From NORP240 sp046047495 (lineage in GTDB: Bacteria > Pseudomonadota > Gammaproteobacteria > Pseudomonadales > Pseudohongiellaceae), in NCBI GenBank assembly GCA_046047495.1, contig JBJOHV010000031.1, positions 1 to 20,052 on the forward strand: 20,052 bases of DNA, read 5' to 3'. Numbering within the stretch: position 1 is the stretch's first letter; each line of letters starts with the position of its first letter. Shown piece by piece: positions 14,328-20,052 of the stretch. The notes under the pieces are model-generated. The model was not told the DNA's origin and did no database searches. It saw only the letters and a list, made by a program, of their open reading frames with translations. A program made the translations under genes and the position numbers.

Positions 14328-15968
14328 ATGACCACTCTCCGTAATGTGCTGCTCACCTGTCTCATTGCCGCCCTGGCCCATGGAGCCCAGGCCCAGACGG
14401 TCAGCGATGCCCAGCGTCAGGCATGCGAGGGTCTGGTGCTGGAAACCGACCTCACCCTCACCCAGGCCCGCATCCACACCAGCCGCAACGGCAGCGCCTA
14501 TTGCTATGTGCGCGGCATCATCGCTCCGGCCATTCACTACCACGTGCAGCTGCCCCTGCCGGATGACTGGAACGGCCGCTTCCTGATGTGGGGCGACGGC
14601 GGCAAGGACGGTGATCTGGATTTTGCCGACCAGCGCCTGGAGCAGGGTTACGCGGTGGCCAACAGCAACACCGGCCATGACACAGGCACCGAACCCGGCT
14701 CCACCTTCGGTCACCACAACCGCCAGTCGGAAGTCGATTTCGGCCACCGGGCCGTCCACCTCACCACCCTGGCCGGCAAGACCCTGGTGAGTCATTACTA
14801 CGGCCGTAACCAGCAATACGCCTACTTCGAGGGCTGCTCCACCGGTGGCCGCCAGGGACTCATGGAGGCCCAGCGCTACCCCTATGATTTCGATGGCATC
14901 GTGGCCGGCGCCCCCGTGAATTTCTACCAGGCCATGAATGCCGCCGGCGTGTGGCACTTGCAACGGTTGTTCAAGGTCGGCTTCGCCGGCAACCTGGCGG
15001 TGGACGCGAACCGGGACGGCAGCCCGGAGAGCCTGCGTCTGGTGGAGCTGCTCAACCAGAAGGTACTGGGCAAATGTGACGCCACTGACGGCATTTCGGA
15101 TGGGGTCATCGACAACCCGTTCAGCTGCGCCATCGATGTGGCCAATGATCTTGGGGATCTGCGTTGCCCGGCGGGTCAGGCGGGTGACGGCTGCTTTACC
15201 GATGCCCAGCTGCAGACCGTGGCGGATTTTTACCGCGGCCCCCATGACAACCAGGGCAACCGCATATACCCCGGCAAGCTGCCCGGCTCGGAACCGGACT
15301 GGAACAACCTGTTCATTCCCCATGCCGGCAACAGCATGAACCCTTCCATGTTGCGGGGGCCGGCGGGGGATCATGTGAACTTCCTTTTCTACGAGGACGA
15401 CCCGGGTGTGGCCATCCCCAACCTGGCTGACGTCGAGCACCGGGCCCGCACCACCGGCATGAATCCGGAGTTCCACTGGCTGGAATTCGACGTCAACGAT
15501 GTGTCCGCCGGCAAGGCGGCACTGATGAGTGAAATCATGGATGCCACCGACCCGGACCTGTCCGCCTTTCTCAAGGACAATGGTGGCAAGCTGATCATCT
15601 ACCACGGCCTCACCGATGCCCTGTCGGTGGCCACTGCAACTGTGGGCTATTTCCAGGACGTGGTGGACAGCACCTTCGCCGGCAGCCTGGCTGACACCAC
15701 GGACCACGCCCGCCTGTTCCTGGCGCCGGGCATGGGCCACTGCGGCGGCGGCGCCGGCCCCAACGACTGGGACAAACTGAGCAGCCTGGTGGACTGGGTG
15801 GAGAACGGCGTGGCACCTGACGCTATCGTGGCCACCCGCCGCAGCAATGGTGCTGTGGTCAACGAACGTCCCCTGTGCCCCTGGCCACAACAAGCCCGTT
15901 ATATCGGCCCCGCCGGCGGCGCCAACGACCCCGCCAACTGGCGTGCCGGCAATTTCCGCTGTGAATGA
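14328..15968 (+). CDS. Tannase/feruloyl esterase family hydrolase, secreted
   Basis: A 546-residue exported serine hydrolase. A Sec signal peptide is visible (residues 1-22, cleavage likely after AHGAQA). The tannase-family CS-D-HC arrangement is complete: Cys170-Ser171 in EGCSTGGRQGL, Asp430 in YHGLTDALS, and His471-Cys472 in MGHCGGG; in the family the two cysteines form a disulfide that brings Ser and His together. A calcium-site-like stretch, CDATDGISDG continuing to NPFSC, spans 250-267 and belongs to the lid domain typical of the family. Substrates in the family are gallate, ferulate, aromatic-polyester-derived and other esters; the choice here is open. AGGA at 14317-14320 precedes the ATG. 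First gene of an apparent operon with a CHRD protein (31 bp on) and a PQQ dehydrogenase. Confidence 0.9.
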   Translation: MTTLRNVLLTCLIAALAHGAQAQTVSDAQRQACEGLVLETDLTLTQARIHTSRNGSAYCYVRGIIAPAIHYHVQLPLPDDWNGRFLMWGDGGKDGDLDFADQRLEQGYAVANSNTGHDTGTEPGSTFGHHNRQSEVDFGHRAVHLTTLAGKTLVSHYYGRNQQYAYFEGCSTGGRQGLMEAQRYPYDFDGIVAGAPVNFYQAMNAAGVWHLQRLFKVGFAGNLAVDANRDGSPESLRLVELLNQKVLGKCDATDGISDGVIDNPFSCAIDVANDLGDLRCPAGQAGDGCFTDAQLQTVADFYRGPHDNQGNRIYPGKLPGSEPDWNNLFIPHAGNSMNPSMLRGPAGDHVNFLFYEDDPGVAIPNLADVEHRARTTGMNPEFHWLEFDVNDVSAGKAALMSEIMDATDPDLSAFLKDNGGKLIIYHGLTDALSVATATVGYFQDVVDSTFAGSLADTTDHARLFLAPGMGHCGGGAGPNDWDKLSSLVDWVENGVAPDAIVATRRSNGAVVNERPLCPWPQQARYIGPAGGANDPANWRAGNFRCE

Positions 15969-15999
15969 GTTTCAACCCGAGCAAGCAACAGGATCTATC

Positions 16000-16443
16000 A
16001 TGAGCAGACTGCATAACACGTTCAACCGGGTCATGGCCCTGGCACTGCTGGTGCTGGCTTTCGATGTGTCCGCCCAGACCACCAGTTTTCGCGCCCGGTT
16101 GTCCGAAGTGCCGGTGACCCCGGCGGACTACCGCGACATCACCGGCGTGGGTGAGGTGTTTGCCACCCTGGACGGCAATGTGCTGACCGTTACCGGCAGC
16201 TTCACCGGCATGAGCTCCGCCGCCACCATCGCCCACCTGCACAACGCCCCCAAGGCCATGAACGGTCCTCCCATCCATCCCCTGCAGGTGACGGCCATGC
16301 CATCCGGCGAGGTCAGTGGTGAGATCACCCTGACTCCGGAACAGGTGCAGGCCCTGCAGGACGAAGCCCTGTACATCGTCATTCACAGTGAAAACAATCC
16401 CGGCGGCGAGATTCGCGGCTGGCTGTTGCCCCGGCAGCGTTGA
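16000..16443 (+). CDS. CHRD domain protein, secreted
   Basis: A 147-residue exported protein. The signal peptide covers about residues 1-25 (FDVSA then QTT). The mature part matches the CHRD domain pattern: FRARLSEVPVTP at the start, TVTGSFTGMSSA, IAHLHNAP, and the closing YIVIHSENNPGGEIRGWL. CHRD domains are all-beta modules first named from chordin; bacterial copies are usually periplasmic or extracellular and have no assigned reaction. The His residues in AHLHNAP and VIHSE resemble a possible metal site, which is speculation. AGGA at 15990-15993 is 6 nt before the ATG, which is why I place the start here and not at in-frame codons inside the esterase gene. It lies between the esterase and the PQQ dehydrogenase (13-bp gap). 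Confidence 0.85.
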   Translation: MSRLHNTFNRVMALALLVLAFDVSAQTTSFRARLSEVPVTPADYRDITGVGEVFATLDGNVLTVTGSFTGMSSAATIAHLHNAPKAMNGPPIHPLQVTAMPSGEVSGEITLTPEQVQALQDEALYIVIHSENNPGGEIRGWLLPRQR

Positions 16444-16456
16444 AGGAGCCCGACCC

Positions 16457-18574
16457 ATGAACAAGCGAATACTGACTCTTGCCGTCCCCGCCGCCCTGGC
16501 ATTGCTGAGTGCCTGCAGTGAACCCACGGCGCCCGCCGCCACCGCCACGGTGAGCACCGCACCCCAGACCTACACCAGCGCCCAGGCCGAACACGGTGCC
16601 GAGCTGTACGCCGCCAACTGTGTGGCCTGTCATGGCCCCAATCTGGAAGGCACCAACCTGGGCCCGTTACTGGCCGGCAATGACTTTCTGGCCAAATGGG
16701 GCACCCAGGCAGCCTCCTCCCTGATCGCCAATGTGCAGGCCAATATGCCGCCCGGTGGCAATCCCAATCTCAACGCCACCGACTATGTGGACATCGTGGC
16801 CCATGTGTTTGCCGTCAACGGCATGCTGCGGGGCGAATCCCCCCTGACGGCGGATTCTCCCATCGAGATCGCCGCCTGGATCCCACCCGAGTCGGCCCAA
16901 CCCCAGCAGGCCCAGCGCCGCGAGGCCCCGGCCCCCACCGGACTGGTGATACCCGGCACCGTGGAGAACTTCGTGCCGGTGACGGACGAGATGCTGGCCA
17001 ATCCCGCACCGGGCGACTGGCCCGCTATCCGCCGCAATTCCATGGCCCACAGTTACAGCCCCCTGGACCAGATCAACACTGACAACGTGGCGGACCTGAA
17101 GCTGGAATGGGTGTGGAGCATGAAGGACGGGGATTCCGAGCCGGCGCCCATCGTCTACAACGGGGTCATTTATCTCATCAACCCCAGCAACATCATCCAG
17201 GCCATCGAAGCCACCACCGGTGAGCTGATCTGGGAGCATCACAGCGGCCCGGCCAATCGCCAGGACATGCGCAACATCGCCATCTACAACGACAAGATCA
17301 TCCAGGCCACCACCGACTCAAGGCTGGTGGCCCTGGATGCCCGCACCGGTGAGAAGGTGTGGGAGACGGTGGTGGCGGACGTGAGCGAGGGCTTTGTCAA
17401 TTCCTCCGGCCCCATCATCGCCGACGGCAAGATCATCCAGGGCCAGGCCGGCTGCGCCCGCTACATCGAGCAGCGCTGCTATGTCACCGCCCACGATGCC
17501 AACACCGGAGAACGCCTGTGGCAGTGGAATCCCACGGCGCTGGCCGGTGAACCCGGCGGCGACACCTGGGGCGGCCTGGACAACATCTACCGCGGTGGCG
17601 GGGAAACCTGGATCACCGGCAGCTACGATCCGGTGCTGAAGCTCACCTACTGGGGCACGGCCCAGCAGAAGCCCTGGGCACCCCCCAGCCGTCACATGAC
17701 CATCCACGACGTGGGCCTCTACACCAACTCCACCGTGGCCTTGAATGTCGATACCGGCGAGCTGGACTGGTACTTCCAGCACGTGCCCGCCGAGGCCCTG
17801 GACCTGGACGAAGTGTTCGAGCGGGTGCTGGTGGACCGGGGCGACCAGAAGCTTGTGTTCTCCCTGGGCAAGCACGGCATCCTGTGGAAGAACGACCGGG
17901 TGACGGGCAAGTTCCTGGGCTTCAAGGAAACCGTATTCCAGAATGCCTTCACCCACATCGATCCGGAGACCGGCGCGGTCACCTACCGCCAGGACATCCA
18001 GGACGCGCAACTGGACCAGTGGATCCCCGTCTGCCCCAGCTCCACCGGCGGCAAGGACTGGCACTCCATGACCTACCATGAACCCAGCGGCCTGATGATC
18101 GCACCGCTCAGCCAGACCTGCCTGGAAAACGCGGCCCGGGAAGTGGCCCTGACCCCGGGTGGCGGCGGCTTGGCTTCCTCGAGGCGCTTCTTCGAGATGC
18201 CCGGCTCCGACGGCAACATGGGCAAGCTGGGGGCCTACAATGTCGACACCATGGAAGAAGTGTGGAGCTATCAGCAACGGGCCTCCTTCCACACCGGCAC
18301 TGTGTCTACCGCCGGCAACCTGGTGTTCGTGGGCGACCTGGACCGTTACTTCCGCGCCCATGACGTGCGCACCGGCGAGATCCTGTGGGAGACCCGCCTC
18401 GGCACCTCGGTGCAGGGACATCCCATCGTGTTCGCCGTGGATGGCAAGCAGTACATCGGCGTCACCGCGGCCCTGGGGGGTTCCTCGCCCCGCACCGTGC
18501 CCCTGGTGATCGCCCCGGAGATCCAGCACCCGGATAACGGCAATGCCTTGTATGTGTTTGCGTTGCCGGATTGA
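16457..18574 (+). CDS. PQQ-dependent quinohemoprotein dehydrogenase, N-terminal cytochrome c, lipoprotein
   Basis: A 705-residue periplasmic redox enzyme. Residues 1-20 form a lipoprotein signal (LLSAC, lipidated Cys20). A cytochrome c domain follows, with CVACH (55-59) and a likely axial Met97 in NMPPGG. After a linker (about 145-185) comes a PQQ eight-bladed propeller, from DWPAIRRNSMAHSYSPLDQI to the C-terminus, with repeated blade motifs such as ALDARTGEKVWE, WGTAQQKPWAPP and the likely catalytic Asp in IHDVGLYTNS. Common alcohol-oxidising quinohemoproteins carry the cytochrome at the C-terminus; an N-terminal heme is the order reported for polyvinyl-alcohol dehydrogenases. Expected role: oxidise an alcohol, pass electrons from PQQ to heme to the respiratory chain. 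The ATG at 16457 follows AAGGAG at 16443-16448; earlier in-frame codons lie inside the CHRD gene. Confidence 0.88.
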   Translation: MNKRILTLAVPAALALLSACSEPTAPAATATVSTAPQTYTSAQAEHGAELYAANCVACHGPNLEGTNLGPLLAGNDFLAKWGTQAASSLIANVQANMPPGGNPNLNATDYVDIVAHVFAVNGMLRGESPLTADSPIEIAAWIPPESAQPQQAQRREAPAPTGLVIPGTVENFVPVTDEMLANPAPGDWPAIRRNSMAHSYSPLDQINTDNVADLKLEWVWSMKDGDSEPAPIVYNGVIYLINPSNIIQAIEATTGELIWEHHSGPANRQDMRNIAIYNDKIIQATTDSRLVALDARTGEKVWETVVADVSEGFVNSSGPIIADGKIIQGQAGCARYIEQRCYVTAHDANTGERLWQWNPTALAGEPGGDTWGGLDNIYRGGGETWITGSYDPVLKLTYWGTAQQKPWAPPSRHMTIHDVGLYTNSTVALNVDTGELDWYFQHVPAEALDLDEVFERVLVDRGDQKLVFSLGKHGILWKNDRVTGKFLGFKETVFQNAFTHIDPETGAVTYRQDIQDAQLDQWIPVCPSSTGGKDWHSMTYHEPSGLMIAPLSQTCLENAAREVALTPGGGGLASSRRFFEMPGSDGNMGKLGAYNVDTMEEVWSYQQRASFHTGTVSTAGNLVFVGDLDRYFRAHDVRTGEILWETRLGTSVQGHPIVFAVDGKQYIGVTAALGGSSPRTVPLVIAPEIQHPDNGNALYVFALPD

Positions 18575-18751
18575 TGGGGTCTGCTGATCCCAAGGGATGT
18601 CGGGGATCCCCCCGGCGTCCCTTCATTGGTCCGTACTGAATTACCCAGGCTCTTGCCGTCATCTTGCCGCAGTCTTCCTCCCGGGTGATCCACCGATGCT
18701 TCGCCAGCGTAACCTCGGCGAACCTCCTTTCATACCCTAGAGATCTTTTCC
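18575..18751. other. Intergenic region after the PQQ dehydrogenase
   Basis: 177 bp holding the hairpin at 18592-18623 and then about 125 bp that should contain the promoter of the small secreted protein gene. CTTGCCG occurs twice 11 bp apart (about 18653 and 18664). I see no confident -35/-10 pair and only a weak AGAG before the next ATG. Confidence 0.4.
18592..18623 (+). terminator. Strong hairpin, likely terminator of the esterase-CHRD-PQQ operon
   Basis: A 14-bp stem (two G-T pairs in RNA) with a 4-nt ATCC loop: AAGGGATGTCGGGG pairs with CCCCGGCGTCCCTT. It lies 17 bp after the dehydrogenase stop. The tail (CATTGG) is not T-rich, so it may act as a weak intrinsic terminator or as an RNA 3'-end stabiliser. 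Confidence 0.6.
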
Positions 18752-19114
18752 ATGCGCAAACTGAGCTTGATGCTGGCTTTTGTAACCCTGCTCCCCTTGA
18801 CCACTCTCCACGCCGCCTCCGCTGTCGACGGCCTGTGGGACTTCACCATGACCAGCCCCATGGGGTCGGTCAGCGCCAAGGTCACCCTGAAAGTGGACGG
18901 CGGCACCCTCACCGGCCAGTTCGACCTGGGCAATGGCCGCACCTGGCCGATCCAGGACGGCGTGGTGGATGGCAACGGCATCCGGTTCACGATCACCCGC
19001 GACGGGGCATCCATGACCTATGCCATGCGCGGCACTGTGGAAGGTGATGCCGTTGCCGGTGCTGCGGAAGCGATGGGCAGCGTCGCCGAGTGGTCCATGG
19101 TGCGGGCGAAGTAG
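18752..19114 (+). CDS. Small secreted protein, hypothetical
   Basis: A 120-residue protein with a clear signal peptide (about residues 1-22, ending near LHAASA). The mature part starts VDGLWDFTMTSPMGSVSAKV and consists of alternating short beta-like segments: KVDGGTLTGQFDL, GRTWPIQDGVVDGNGIRFTITRD, YAMRGTVEGDAVAGAAEAMG and EWSMVRAK. This pattern suggests a small beta-barrel or lipocalin-like fold and resembles uncharacterised modules found near exported oxidoreductases. No catalytic residues are evident. It is separated from the PQQ dehydrogenase by the hairpin at 18592-18623, so it is probably its own transcript. It converges with the next minus-strand gene (7-bp gap). Confidence 0.7.
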   Translation: MRKLSLMLAFVTLLPLTTLHAASAVDGLWDFTMTSPMGSVSAKVTLKVDGGTLTGQFDLGNGRTWPIQDGVVDGNGIRFTITRDGASMTYAMRGTVEGDAVAGAAEAMGSVAEWSMVRAK

Positions 19115-19121
19115 CTTTCGC

Positions 19122-19817
19122 TCAATCCCGCGCGTAGCGCCACAGGATCTTCTGCTCCGCGGAATAAAACACACACTTGAAGATCATGCCGTAGAACAGC
19201 GGCAACAGGGCGATACCGTAGCGGGCATACAGGGTGCTGCTGTCCAGCAATTCCGGATTCTGGGAAAAGCCGATCAGCAGCAGAATCAGGCCGAGGAAAA
19301 AGGCCACGCCGCCCACCAGCAGGAACTGGTTACCGGTGACCTGCAGAAAACGGCGCGCCAGGTCCACCAGTTTGGGCGATGCCGGGTCCGCATCGCTGAG
19401 ACTCAGGCGAAAAGCCAGGCGCGCGGCCTGGGCCGACGTGGCGCCGATGCCCAGGGCAAGGCTGGTGGGAACGAGCAGAATCAACACCGGTGGACTGATC
19501 AGCCACAGGCCGAAATCCGCCGTGGCCAAAGCCAACACCAACATGAGTACGAAGAAAATCAAGCTCAGCAAGTAAGCCATACCGGCACCTCTCTGGGTCC
19601 ATAGGAAAGTACACGCAGTGTGAATCGCCTGTCTCCAGTACCACAGATCCACTGCACCTCGATTGCGCGCCACGTCCCTGCGCTCGGCATACTCCTCCTG
19701 CAAATCTCCCATGACGGGCTCACGCAACGGTGCTGGGAGGAAGAACGACAGCAGTGCCTGGGGGATGGCCGGTGGCTCGAAGGCCATGCCACCGTCCGCG
19801 GGAAATCCTGGGTTCAT
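19122..19817 (-). CDS. Membrane protein with permease-prefix-like N-terminus
   Basis: A 231-residue protein. The N-terminal 60 residues contain LLSFFLPAPLREPVMGDLQEEYAERR and DLWYWRQAIHT, the pattern of the permease prefix domain that often precedes MacB/FtsX-like permeases regulated by PadR proteins. No permease domain follows; instead about four hydrophobic segments occur (near 78-98, 102-125, 160-180 and 195-215), separated by a charged loop (SDADPASPKLVDLARR). Function unknown, likely membrane-associated. The ATG at 19817 overlaps the stop of the upstream padR-like gene by 4 bp, indicating translational coupling, and is preferred over the in-frame ATG at 19823 and the start at 19877. Confidence 0.7.
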   Translation of the reverse strand: MNPGFPADGGMAFEPPAIPQALLSFFLPAPLREPVMGDLQEEYAERRDVARNRGAVDLWYWRQAIHTACTFLWTQRGAGMAYLLSLIFFVLMLVLALATADFGLWLISPPVLILLVPTSLALGIGATSAQAARLAFRLSLSDADPASPKLVDLARRFLQVTGNQFLLVGGVAFFLGLILLLIGFSQNPELLDSSTLYARYGIALLPLFYGMIFKCVFYSAEQKILWRYARD

Positions 19818-20052
19818 TCCCATATCAGCCCACCCCGGTGTGCTGTTGCCGGTATATTCAGCTGTACCCCTTCCCACAGCACCTGCAGGGAGTCCCGCGC
19901 CTCGCGCAACGCGGCACGTCCGCGACCTGTCACTGCATAGTATTTCTTGGCGCGCCCGCCCCGCCTGGCGGTTGCTTCACCGGTACGGGATTCCACCAGC
20001 CCCTTGGCCTGCAATCGGTCCAGGGTGGTGTAGATGGCGCCGATGGAGATGT
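19814..20052 (-). CDS. PadR family transcriptional regulator (5' end beyond window)
   Basis: The C-terminal 78 residues of a winged-helix regulator; the gene enters from the right edge. The visible part reads SIGAIYTTLDRLQAKGLVES, then GGRAKKYYAVTGRGRAALREA, the recognition-helix and wing pattern of PadR proteins. They bind palindromic operators as dimers, usually as repressors, and often regulate the membrane-protein gene beside them. Its stop overlaps the start of the downstream membrane protein gene by 4 bp (ATGA), so the two form one unit. The ligand is unknown, and the promoter lies outside the window. Confidence 0.85.
   Translation of the reverse strand, partial: ISIGAIYTTLDRLQAKGLVESRTGEATARRGGRAKKYYAVTGRGRAALREARDSLQVLWEGVQLNIPATAHRGGLIWE

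Noticed and set aside
14244..15893. A 549-codon minus-strand open frame opposite the tannase-family gene
   Set aside because: Antisense to a gene with a signal peptide and full catalytic set; low-complexity His/Val/Gly composition and no recognisable motif.

Overview
The window reads as a chromosomal segment of a GC-rich Gram-negative bacterium, most likely a gammaproteobacterium from a saline or marine setting. Pointers are a SecF homologue, a DUF1631 protein, an NhaD Na+/H+ antiporter, an NdvB-type periplasmic glucan synthase, lipoprotein and Sec signal peptides, and proteobacterial-style gene spacing. This placement is inferred from gene content, not from a marker gene. No rRNA, tRNA, CRISPR array or insertion sequence was seen.

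Left part (1-5115): a truncated inositol-monophosphatase-family gene (minus strand) is divergent from a tight three-gene plus-strand operon, dprE1 - dprE2 - HAD/UbiA fusion. In mycobacteria the same chemistry (phosphoribosyl transfer to polyprenyl phosphate, dephosphorylation, and DprE1/DprE2 epimerisation) makes decaprenylphosphoryl-D-arabinofuranose. Here it is packed into three adjacent genes in a Gram-negative genome, with phosphatase and transferase in one polypeptide. A solitary secF, without secD and with a clipped N-terminus, follows.

Middle part (5131-14247): on the minus strand lie a GNAT-nitrilase fusion protein and a GH17-GT2 membrane protein of the NdvB type (cyclic or branched beta-1,3-glucan synthesis). 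The latter is divergent from nhaD, which is followed by a CaCA-family cation/Ca2+ antiporter. Glucan synthase plus two cation antiporters suggests an osmotic/ionic-stress neighbourhood. A convergent DUF1631 gene follows, then a small one-helix membrane ORF whose 3' end overlaps a terminator-like hairpin.

Right part (14328-20052): an apparent operon encodes three exported proteins: a tannase/feruloyl-esterase-family hydrolase with the CS-D-HC motif, a CHRD-domain protein, and a lipoprotein with an N-terminal cytochrome c domain fused to a PQQ beta-propeller dehydrogenase. It ends at a strong hairpin (18592-18623). The layout suggests extracytoplasmic ester cleavage and alcohol oxidation with electrons passed to the respiratory chain; the substrate is unknown. 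A small secreted protein follows. Last come a minus-strand membrane protein with a permease-prefix-like N-terminus and, upstream of it, a truncated PadR-family regulator overlapping it by 4 bp.

The best candidate for an under-described system is the compact DprE1/DprE2/HAD-UbiA cassette; the esterase-CHRD-quinohemoprotein operon is second.
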